A stretch of 8,206 bases of DNA from Verrucomicrobiota bacterium (GTDB lineage: Bacteria > Verrucomicrobiota > Verrucomicrobiia > Opitutales > UBA953), in NCBI GenBank assembly GCA_005798925.1, contig SYID01000131.1:1-8206 (forward strand), given 5' to 3'. Numbering within the stretch: the first letter of the stretch is position 1; each line of letters starts with the position of its first letter. Shown here one piece after another: positions 1-6,122 of this stretch. The notes below the pieces were generated by a model. The model ran no database searches, was not told where the DNA came from, and was given only the letters and a program-made list of their open reading frames with translations. The position numbers were made by a program, and so were the translations under genes.

Positions 1-22
1 CGCGCCTGCCGCCAAGAAGTGA
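1..22 (+). CDS. rplY: 3' end of an upstream gene, probably ribosomal protein bL25 (Ctc family)
   Basis: Only the last six codons are visible, reading A-P-A-A-K-K followed by TGA at 20-22. An Ala/Pro/Lys-rich tail is typical of the C-terminus of long Ctc-type L25 proteins, which bind 5S rRNA. The gene immediately upstream of pth is very often rplY. The identification rests on this tail and on position, not on any domain, so it is tentative. Any gene ending in a low-complexity Ala/Lys tail would look the same. It ends 42 bases before pth, which is compatible with co-transcription. Confidence 0.45.
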
Positions 23-29
23 TTTCCGC

Positions 30-45
30 GCCGGGCGTCCCCGGC
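30..45 (+). other. Short GC hairpin between the upstream gene and pth
   Basis: Bases 30-35 (GCCGGG) pair perfectly with 40-45 (CCCGGC) around the four-base loop CGTC. A short T-rich run (TTCTTT, 51-56) follows five bases later rather than directly. This could be a weak attenuator or a mRNA-stability hairpin. The stem is short, and in GC-rich DNA such a stem may arise by chance. I would not call it a true terminator. Confidence 0.25.
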
Positions 46-64
46 ACCTGTTCTTTGAAGTCAA

Positions 65-649
65 ATGCCATTCTCGGTCATCGCCGCCCTCGGCAATCCG
101 GGCCGAGAATACGCCGCCACGCGCCACAACGCGGGGTGGATCGTCGTCGACGCGCTCGCCTCGCAGGCCGGCGCGACATGGAGGGAGGAAAGCCGTTTTT
201 CGGCCGCCGTCGCCAAGGTCATGTTCGGAGACCGCTCCGCGCACCTGGTCAAGCCCCTCACCTACATGAACGACAGCGGGACGCCCTTGGCGGCCTTCCT
301 CCGGTTCCACCGGATCGACCCTTCCGAGATCGTCGTCCTGCATGACGACATCGCGTTCGAACCCGGCCAGCTCCGCCTCTCCCTGGGAGGTTCCGCCGCC
401 GGCCACAACGGCGTCGCCAGCTGCATCCGCCATTTCGGCGAAGCCTTCGTCCGCGCCCGCGTGGGCATCGGCCCCAAGAAGCACCCCGGCCAGGACCTCG
501 CCGACCACGTCCTCGGACGTTTCCCCGACGCCGATTTCGCCACCCTGACCCAGCGCATCCCCGACTTCATCCAGAGCCTCCAAACCCTCTTTTCCCTAGG
601 CCTCCCGGCCGCCCAGAACCTCACCAACAGAAAACCACCCACACCATGA
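65..649 (+). CDS. pth: Peptidyl-tRNA hydrolase
   Basis: This 194-residue cytoplasmic enzyme cleaves the ester bond of peptidyl-tRNAs that drop off the ribosome, recycling tRNA. The length matches the bacterial Pth family (about 190). The N-terminal signature GNPG (10-13), Y16 and TRHNAG (19-24) is present. Residues equivalent to the E. coli active site are all there: N11, catalytic H21, N69 in TYMNDSG, D94 in LHDD and N115 in GHNG. The glycine-rich loop reads GGSAAGHNG, where most family members have two glycines before HNG; this is a mild variant. The ATG at 65 puts the family motif at its normal distance from the start. No Shine-Dalgarno sequence is visible. The stop overlaps the rpsF start as ATGA, so translational coupling is likely. 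Confidence 0.97.
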   Translation: MPFSVIAALGNPGREYAATRHNAGWIVVDALASQAGATWREESRFSAAVAKVMFGDRSAHLVKPLTYMNDSGTPLAAFLRFHRIDPSEIVVLHDDIAFEPGQLRLSLGGSAAGHNGVASCIRHFGEAFVRARVGIGPKKHPGQDLADHVLGRFPDADFATLTQRIPDFIQSLQTLFSLGLPAAQNLTNRKPPTP

Positions 650-951
650 CCACCGCCACGATCCGCCGCGAATACCTCGCCAGCCTCATCCTCGACCTCC
701 GCGGCTCGACGGATGCGCCCGAGACCGTCATCGACAAGCTCAAGGACGTCCTCAAGTCCGTCGACTGCAAGGTCAGCGAGGTCGAGAACCTCGGCCAGAA
801 GGAGTTCTCCCGCGTCGTGGACCGCAAGTTCCCGTCCGGCCTCTACGTGCAGGTCCGCTTCGAAGGCCCCGTCACCGCCCCGAGCGCCTTCCGCGAGAAG
901 CTCCGCCTCGACCGTACCGTCAACCGCCTGCTCGTGCAGTCGGCCAAGTAA
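646..951 (+). CDS. rpsF: 30S ribosomal protein bS6
   Basis: The 101-residue product is the usual size for S6, a small-subunit protein that binds the central domain of 16S rRNA together with S18. It opens with a short MTTATIR extension, then the family start REYLASLILDLRGS. It continues with the helix DAPETVIDKLKDVLKS, then VSEVENLGQKEFSRVVDRKFPSGLYVQVRFEG, which is the conserved central sheet of S6. It ends near LRLDRTVNRLLVQ, where S6 proteins usually carry the R-x-x-x-x-R-x-L pattern. The start overlaps the pth stop by four bases and has no Shine-Dalgarno sequence. ssb follows after 18 bases, as in the widespread rpsF-ssb arrangement. No rpsR lies nearby. Confidence 0.96.
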   Translation: MTTATIRREYLASLILDLRGSTDAPETVIDKLKDVLKSVDCKVSEVENLGQKEFSRVVDRKFPSGLYVQVRFEGPVTAPSAFREKLRLDRTVNRLLVQSAK

Positions 952-969
952 TCCCTACTTCCGACCGCC

Positions 970-1407
970 GTGGCCTCCTCCTTCAATCGCGTCATCCTCG
1001 CGGGCAACATGACCCGCGACCCCGAGGCGCGCGCCCTCCCTTCCGGCCAGGCCCTCACGAAGTTCTCCCTCGCCGTCAACCGCGCCTACACCACCAAGGA
1101 AGGCGAGAAGCGCGAGGAAGTCACCTACGTCGACATCGAGAGCTACGGCAAGCAGGCCGAGATCATCGCCAAGTATTGCGGCAAGGGCTCCGGCATCCTC
1201 GTCGAAGGCCGCCTCAAGCTCGACCAGTGGGAAGACAAGAAGACCGGCGAGAAGCGTTCGCGCCTCGGCGTCGTCCTCGAGAATTTCACCTTCATCGGCG
1301 GCAAATCCCAGGCCGGCGAAGACGGCGGCTCCGCTCCGCGCCCCCGCGGCGGCAACGACACGCCCGCGCCTTCCGGCGACCACGGCGGCGACGACGTCCC
1401 GTTCTGA
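970..1407 (+). CDS. ssb: Single-stranded DNA-binding protein, GTG start
   Basis: The 145-residue protein coats single-stranded DNA during replication, repair and recombination, normally as a tetramer. Residues 1 to about 110 form the OB fold, with the typical opening FNRVILAGNMTRDPEAR, then FSLAVNR, then the WEDKKTGEKRSR segment and ENFTFIGG. A short Gly/Pro/Asp-rich linker follows. The last residues DDVPF form the acidic tip that recruits partner proteins. The first in-frame ATG (1009) would cut into the OB fold, so GTG at 970 is the likely start. It leaves an 18-base gap after rpsF and no recognisable Shine-Dalgarno sequence. The product is somewhat shorter than E. coli SSB (about 178), with the difference in the linker. 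Confidence 0.96.
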   Translation: MASSFNRVILAGNMTRDPEARALPSGQALTKFSLAVNRAYTTKEGEKREEVTYVDIESYGKQAEIIAKYCGKGSGILVEGRLKLDQWEDKKTGEKRSRLGVVLENFTFIGGKSQAGEDGGSAPRPRGGNDTPAPSGDHGGDDVPF

Positions 1408-1424
1408 ACTTTCCCATCCTAACC

Positions 1425-1431
1425 TTATAAC
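1425..1431 (+). promoter_or_regulatory. Possible -10-like AT-rich element before rplI
   Basis: The 36-base gap between ssb and rplI contains TTATAAC, an AT-rich island in very GC-rich surroundings that resembles a sigma-70 -10 hexamer (TATAAC, 1426-1431). The only upstream candidate at suitable spacing is TTCTGA (1402-1407), a poor -35 match. An internal promoter for rplI is possible. AT-richness near a start codon can also simply keep the mRNA unstructured, which may be the better explanation here. Confidence 0.2.
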
Positions 1432-1443
1432 CCAAGCAAGACC

Positions 1444-2013
1444 ATGGCATTCACCGAAGTCCTCCTCATCAAGCCCGTCGACGGCCTAGGCGCCGAAGGC
1501 GAGCAGGTCCGCGTCCGCGCGGGCTTCGCCCGCAATTACCTGCTTCCGCAGGGCATCGCGCTCCCCGTCAACCGCTCCAACACCAAGTACGTCGAAGCGC
1601 TCAAGAAGGCCCGCGAGGTCCGCGAGGCCCGCGACCTCGAGGCCGCCAACGCGACCGCCGCCAAGCTGGCCGCCGTCAAGCTCGTCTTCGCCGTCAAGAC
1701 CGGCGAAGGCGGCAAGATGTTCGGCGCGATCAGCACCGCCGAGCTCTCGGCCAAGCTCGCCGAACACGGCGTCGAGATCGAACGCAAGCGCATCCACCTC
1801 GGCCAAGGCCCGGTCAAGCTGCTCGGCAAGCACACCACGAACATCCGCCTGCACGGCGCCGTCATGGTCGAGCTCGAATTCGAAGTCGTCTCCGAGAACC
1901 CGATCGAAGTCGCCGCCGAGGAGGCCCCCGAGGCCGACGAACGCGAGTTCCGCGACGACAAGGGCAAGAAGGCCCGCAAGCCCCGCAAGGAAAAGGCCGC
2001 CAAGGCCGAATAA
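1444..2013 (+). CDS. rplI: 50S ribosomal protein bL9 with an extended charged tail
   Basis: bL9 binds 23S rRNA through its N-terminal domain and projects a second domain from the ribosome near the L1 stalk. Residues 1-52 hold the L9 signature, seen as LIKPVDGLGAEGEQVRV followed by GFARNYLLPQGIA. A long connecting helix (about 53-80, rich in Lys/Glu/Arg/Ala) and the C-terminal domain (about 80-150, with GKMFGAIS and KRIHL) follow. The family is usually about 150 residues; this one has 189. The extra residues from about 153 are acidic first (EEAPEADERE) and then strongly basic (KKARKPRKEK). It starts at ATG 1444, 36 bases after ssb, without a Shine-Dalgarno sequence, and is followed by a strong terminator. 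Confidence 0.96.
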   Translation: MAFTEVLLIKPVDGLGAEGEQVRVRAGFARNYLLPQGIALPVNRSNTKYVEALKKAREVREARDLEAANATAAKLAAVKLVFAVKTGEGGKMFGAISTAELSAKLAEHGVEIERKRIHLGQGPVKLLGKHTTNIRLHGAVMVELEFEVVSENPIEVAAEEAPEADEREFRDDKGKKARKPRKEKAAKAE

Positions 2014-2034
2014 GGCGACCCTCCGCCCGGGGAG

Positions 2035-2069
2035 AAGGCGCGCGGCGTGAGCCTCGCGCCTTTTTCTTT
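2035..2069 (+). terminator. Rho-independent terminator after rplI
   Basis: Bases 2035-2042 (AAGGCGCG) pair perfectly with 2055-2062 (CGCGCCTT). After one C-T mismatch, an inner GGC/GCC stem (2044-2046 with 2051-2053) closes a GTGA loop of the GNRA class. The hairpin runs directly into TTTTTCTTT (2061-2069). It begins 21 bases after the rplI stop. It should end the pth-rpsF-ssb-rplI transcript and separate it from dnaB, although read-through cannot be excluded. Confidence 0.88.
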
Positions 2070-2113
2070 GGCGGGACGCCCTGTGAATAGGCCGTGAACA
2101 AGGCGTGAACGCC
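2070..2113 (+). promoter_or_regulatory. Repeat-bearing intergenic region upstream of dnaB, candidate operator
   Basis: Two similar inverted repeats, GGCGGGACGCC (2070-2080) and GGCGTGAACGCC (2102-2113), begin 32 bases apart. Between and overlapping the second are three GTGAA direct repeats beginning at 2083, 2094 and 2105, each exactly 11 bases apart, so they face the same side of the helix. This follows the rplI terminator and lies 57 bases or more before the dnaB ATG, where the promoter for the dnaB-bamA group should be. I see no convincing -35/-10 pair. A protein-binding operator is inference from geometry only. Confidence 0.35.
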
Positions 2114-2169
2114 CCGGCTGTTTGGCGCTGTCCACCCCCGCCTCCCTCCGCACACTCCCGTCCTTCCCC

Positions 2170-3600
2170 ATGGCCGACCGATCCCAGCGCCCGCGCCGCG
2201 ACGCCGCTCCCGATTACGGGGACCGCGTGCCGCCGCACAACCTCGACGCCGAGCGCGGCCTGATCGCGAGCATCGTCATCGACGGCGGCGACACCTTGCA
2301 GCGGTGCCTCGAGCAGCGCGTCACGCCGGATTACTTCTTCGACCCGAAGCACCAGGACATCTACGCCGTCGCCGTCCGGCTGAACCAGGCGAGCACGGGC
2401 ATCGACGAGATCACCCTCACCGAGCAGCTCCGTCGCGAGGGCCGGCTGGAGTCGGCCGGCGGCGCGACCTACGTCAACGAGCTCACCGGGCTGATCTCCT
2501 CCAGCGCGCACGCCCCGCACTGGCTGGCGATCATCCGCGAGAAGCATTTCCTCCGTCAGCTCATCGCCACCGCCGTCACGACGGTCGAGAAGGCCCACGC
2601 GCACGCCGAAGGCATCGAACGCCTCCTCGAGGAGGTCGAGCAGTCCTTCTTCCGCATCAGCGAGGACCGCATCTCCGAGTCCGCCCAGACGATCGACGGC
2701 CCCGTGGCCGAGGCGATGGAGCTCGTGCAGCGGATCATCCGCGACCGCAATTCGGTCCAGGGCGTGCCGACCGGCTTCCCCGACCTCGACGCGCTGACGT
2801 TCGGCTTCCAGTCCGGCCAGATGATCGTGGTCGCCGCCCGCCCCGGCATGGGCAAGACCTCCATCGCGCTCAACTTCATCGAGGCCGCGCTCTTCCCCCG
2901 GCCGAGCGAGAACCGCCGGCCCGCCAACGTGCTGCTCTTCTCCCTCGAGATGCCGGCCCGCGAGCTGGCCCTGCGCCTGCTCTGCTCCCGCGCCCGCGTG
3001 AACATGCAGAAGCTGCGCACGGCCCATCCCGACGAGCGCATGCAGATGGACCTCGTCCAGGCGGCCAACGAATACAAGGGACTGCCCCTCGTGGTCGACG
3101 ACAACGGCGGCCAGAACATCCTCGAGATCCGCGCCAAGTGCCGCCGCGTCCACGCCCGCACCCCGCTCGACATGGTGGTGATCGACTACATCCAGCTCAT
3201 CAACGGCCTGGACTCCGGCCTGCCCCGCGAACAGCAGATCGCGGAGGTCTCCCGCAGCATCAAGGCCATGGCCAAGGAGTTCAAGATCCCCATCGTCGCC
3301 CTGGCCCAGCTCAACCGCAAGTCGGAGGACGAGGCCCGTCAGCCCCGCATGTCCGACCTCCGCGACTCCGGCTCCATCGAGCAGGACGCCGACATCGTCA
3401 TGCTCATCTCCAAGCCCCCCGCCAGCCAGGGCAAGGCCGCCGAGGCCGAGGCCGAGCAGGCCGGGCAGGACGGCTGCTACGCCCGCCAGCTCATCGTGGC
3501 CAAGAACCGCAACGGACCCACCTCCGACATCAACTTGCTCTTTAATCCGGGGCTGACACGCTTCGAGACTCCGGCCAGAGAACACCGTAATAATGAATAA
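2170..3600 (+). CDS. dnaB: Replicative DNA helicase DnaB
   Basis: This 476-residue protein is the hexameric 5'-3' helicase that unwinds DNA at the replication fork and contacts primase. The N-terminal domain starts with PPHNLDAERGLIASIVIDG, the usual DnaB opening. The RecA-like domain begins near VPTGFPDLDALTFGFQSG. It carries Walker A ARPGMGKT (223-230), SLEM (258-261, catalytic Glu260), Walker B VIDYIQL (about 337-343), LAQLNR, the DLRDSGSIEQDAD motif, and KNRNGP with R447 as the likely arginine finger. A segment rich in Glu/Ala (near KAAEAEAEQAG) replaces the usual short loop before the last strands. There is no intein. ATG 2170 is preferred over an upstream in-frame TTG at 2122, because the family N-terminus follows it closely. 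The leader is C/T-rich with no Shine-Dalgarno. The last 8 bases overlap bamA. Confidence 0.97.
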   Translation: MADRSQRPRRDAAPDYGDRVPPHNLDAERGLIASIVIDGGDTLQRCLEQRVTPDYFFDPKHQDIYAVAVRLNQASTGIDEITLTEQLRREGRLESAGGATYVNELTGLISSSAHAPHWLAIIREKHFLRQLIATAVTTVEKAHAHAEGIERLLEEVEQSFFRISEDRISESAQTIDGPVAEAMELVQRIIRDRNSVQGVPTGFPDLDALTFGFQSGQMIVVAARPGMGKTSIALNFIEAALFPRPSENRRPANVLLFSLEMPARELALRLLCSRARVNMQKLRTAHPDERMQMDLVQAANEYKGLPLVVDDNGGQNILEIRAKCRRVHARTPLDMVVIDYIQLINGLDSGLPREQQIAEVSRSIKAMAKEFKIPIVALAQLNRKSEDEARQPRMSDLRDSGSIEQDADIVMLISKPPASQGKAAEAEAEQAGQDGCYARQLIVAKNRNGPTSDINLLFNPGLTRFETPAREHRNNE

Positions 3601-6079
3601 TCCTTCCTTCCGCCGCAGCTGGCTCCGCGCCGCCTGCTTCGCCCTCGCCCTGGCGCCCCTCGTCGGCGCGTCCCAGCCGGTCCCCGGCCAGAAGGATCCG
3701 AAGGTCCGCGCCATCCGCATCAAGACCGAAGGCGCCGCCGTCTCCGAGCAGTTCGTGCGCGGTTTCGTCGCCTTGCGCGAGGGCCAGCCGTTCTCCAAGG
3801 ACGCGGTGGCCAGCACCGTCCGGTCCCTCTACGCCACCGGGCGCTTCTCCCAGGCCTCCGTCGAGCCGATCCTCGACCCGAAGACCGGCGAGGTCGACAT
3901 CGTCGTCTCCGTCGAGCCCCGGCCGATCCTCAAGGGCGTCGAATACATCGGGGGCGACGGGCTCGTCGGCGCCGACGCCTCCTGGTTCGGCGGGGAAGAG
4001 CTGCAGGACGTGCGGCTCGGCGAGCCGCTCGACATGGCCCAGCTCCGGCGCGCCGAGGTCAAGCTGCAGGACGAACTGCGCAAGAAGCGTCCGTTCGCCC
4101 GCGTGACCTCCCAGCTCCGCGACGTGCCCGGCGGCAAGATGGTCTCCGTCGTGGTCGACGAAGGCGTCGAGCTCAAGGTCGACACCAGTTCGTTCGAGGG
4201 CGCCAAGGCGTTCGAGCCTTCCGAACTCCGGGCCGGGGCCGACCTTTCCACCAGCGAATACCGCTGGTACAAATGGTCCTGGCTGATGGGCACCGGCCGG
4301 CTTGATCCGGAGCAGTACCGCGAGGACTGCCGGAAACTCCGCGAATTCTACCGCGCGCGCGGCTACCTCGACGTCCAGGTCGAGGACGCCGATCCCCAGA
4401 AGGTCTGCAAGGTCAAGGACGTGAGCGGCGGCTCCGGCTGGCTCGACGTGGTGTTCAAGATCGTCGAAGGCCGCCGCTACGTGGTCGGCGCCCTCTCGGT
4501 CGAAGGCAACCGCCTCGGCGTGACCGACCCGGTCTTCTCGACCGACGCGCTCCGCAAGGTCGTCGCCGAGCCCTCCCTCCGCCGCGGGGCCCATCCCGCG
4601 GAATTCGACCAGCTGGCCTCCGGCCAGGCTTTCGCCGTGCCCGCCGTCGAGGCGGCCGCCGACAAGCTCAAGGAATACTACGGCCAGATGGGCTACATCA
4701 ACGCCTCCGTCCAGGTCGTGCGCAGGCCCGACCTCGCCACCGGCGCCATCGACGTCCGCTTCGTGATCGAAGAGGGCCAGCGCCACACGGTCCGTTCCGT
4801 CGAGATCCAAGGCAACACCAAGACCCGCTCGACCGTCATCGCCCGCGAGCTCGCGCTCGGGCCCGGCGAGGTCTTCGACCTGGCCCGCACCCGCGTCTCC
4901 GAGGCCCGCCTGCGCAACACCCAGTTCTTCCAGGAGGTCCGCGTCGCCCCCGTCCCCACGCCCGTCCCCGGCCAGAGCGACCTGCGCGTGACCGTCAAGG
5001 AAGGCCCGACCGGACAGGTCAGCTTCGGCGCGGGCTTCAGCACGGTCGAGGGCCTTGTCGGCTTCGTCGAATATTCCGAGGCGAACTTCGACTTCTCCAA
5101 CCCCGAGGGCTGGTATCGCGGCGACGGCCAGAAGTTCCGCCTCCGTCTCTCGGTCGGCAGCCTCACCAATTCGATCGAACACTCCTTCGAGGAGCCGGCC
5201 TTGTGGGAGCGCGACCTCGCCGTCGGCTATTCCATCGAACGCCGCTACGCGGGCTTCGCGTCGGCGGACTACGCCGTGCTCACCGAGGGCGTCAACCTTT
5301 ACGCCCGGCGCCGCGTGTTCGGCAACGTCGAGGGCCGCGTCGGCTACAACCTCCGCCAGGTGTCGGTCGACAACGTCTCCTCGACCGCCCCGGCCGAAGT
5401 GGCCGCCGAGGGCGCCGCCGGCGGCAAGGTGATCTCCTCGGTCTCGGCCTCCCTCATCTACGACACGCGCGACGAGTTCAACTTCCCGACGCGCGGTTCC
5501 CGCATCTCGCTCAGCGAGGAGCTCGGCGGCAACGGCCTCGGCGGCGACGTGAAGTTCCTCCGCTCCGAGCTCCGCTCCGGCCGCTGGTTCCTGCTTTCCC
5601 CCACGGCGGAGCAGACCCTCGGCGTCGTGGGCCGCGTCGGCATGCTCACCGGCACCGGCGGCACGCTGCCGTTCTACGAGCGCTTCTACCTTGGCGGCGC
5701 CTACGACATGCGCGGCTTCAACTTCAACGACGTCGGCGGCTTCTCCACCTACGACACCCAGTTCGGCAACGAGCCGATGGGCGGACTGACCTACGGATAT
5801 TTCAGCCTGGAATACACGATCAAGGCGGCCGACAACCTGCGCTTCGCGGCCTTCTACGACCATGGCGTCGTCAACCGCTCCGAGACCGACTTCGGCCTGT
5901 CCGAGTCGAATTCCGACTACGGCGTGGGCATGCGCATCCTGCTGGGCGGCGCCGTCATGCGCCTCGATTTCGGCTTCCCGCTCCAGATGACCAAGGTCCC
6001 GGCCGGCCAGCCGAACGCCGGCGCCATCGTCAATGACGGCGGCATGAAGTTCAACTTCAGCTTCGGGACGGTCTTTTGA
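3593..6079 (+). CDS. bamA: Outer membrane protein assembly factor BamA (Omp85)
   Basis: The 828-residue protein is the core of the BAM complex that folds beta-barrel proteins into the outer membrane. A signal peptide (basic RRSWLR, then a hydrophobic stretch, likely cut after VGA, residue 26) leads into five POTRA domains at about 37-109, 110-191, 192-293, 294-395 and 396-471. These are followed by a 16-strand-sized barrel (about 478-828). The barrel carries the loop-6 motif as MRGF (706-709), where VRGF/Y is usual, and ends in Phe, the normal outer-membrane C-terminal signal. POTRA3 and POTRA4 are longer than the usual 75-85 residues. The mature protein has only two cysteines, C246 and C272, both in POTRA3. 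The ATG lies within the last codons of dnaB. skp and lpxD follow, as in many Gram-negative genomes. Confidence 0.96.
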   Translation: MNNPSFRRSWLRAACFALALAPLVGASQPVPGQKDPKVRAIRIKTEGAAVSEQFVRGFVALREGQPFSKDAVASTVRSLYATGRFSQASVEPILDPKTGEVDIVVSVEPRPILKGVEYIGGDGLVGADASWFGGEELQDVRLGEPLDMAQLRRAEVKLQDELRKKRPFARVTSQLRDVPGGKMVSVVVDEGVELKVDTSSFEGAKAFEPSELRAGADLSTSEYRWYKWSWLMGTGRLDPEQYREDCRKLREFYRARGYLDVQVEDADPQKVCKVKDVSGGSGWLDVVFKIVEGRRYVVGALSVEGNRLGVTDPVFSTDALRKVVAEPSLRRGAHPAEFDQLASGQAFAVPAVEAAADKLKEYYGQMGYINASVQVVRRPDLATGAIDVRFVIEEGQRHTVRSVEIQGNTKTRSTVIARELALGPGEVFDLARTRVSEARLRNTQFFQEVRVAPVPTPVPGQSDLRVTVKEGPTGQVSFGAGFSTVEGLVGFVEYSEANFDFSNPEGWYRGDGQKFRLRLSVGSLTNSIEHSFEEPALWERDLAVGYSIERRYAGFASADYAVLTEGVNLYARRRVFGNVEGRVGYNLRQVSVDNVSSTAPAEVAAEGAAGGKVISSVSASLIYDTRDEFNFPTRGSRISLSEELGGNGLGGDVKFLRSELRSGRWFLLSPTAEQTLGVVGRVGMLTGTGGTLPFYERFYLGGAYDMRGFNFNDVGGFSTYDTQFGNEPMGGLTYGYFSLEYTIKAADNLRFAAFYDHGVVNRSETDFGLSESNSDYGVGMRILLGGAVMRLDFGFPLQMTKVPAGQPNAGAIVNDGGMKFNFSFGTVF

Positions 6080-6122
6080 TTGCCAACCGCCCGGCTTACC
6101 GCTTCCTCCCCCTCGCGCTCCC

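Noticed and set aside
2122..2169. N-terminal extension of DnaB from an upstream TTG
   Set aside because: The extra 16 residues do not resemble DnaB and the region is the C/T-rich leader. ATG 2170 places the conserved PPHNLDAE motif at the normal distance.
2071..2169. Replication origin or iterons because of repeats next to dnaB
   Set aside because: Only three 5-base repeats are present, with no AT-rich unwinding region and no DnaA-box-like 9-mers. dnaB is not itself an origin marker in chromosomes.
1486..3816. A 776-codon open frame on the - strand
   Set aside because: It lies antisense to rplI, dnaB and the start of bamA, and its translation is low-complexity (Gly/Leu/Ala/Asp/Val rich). 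High GC with C-ending codons removes stops on the opposite strand, which explains its length.
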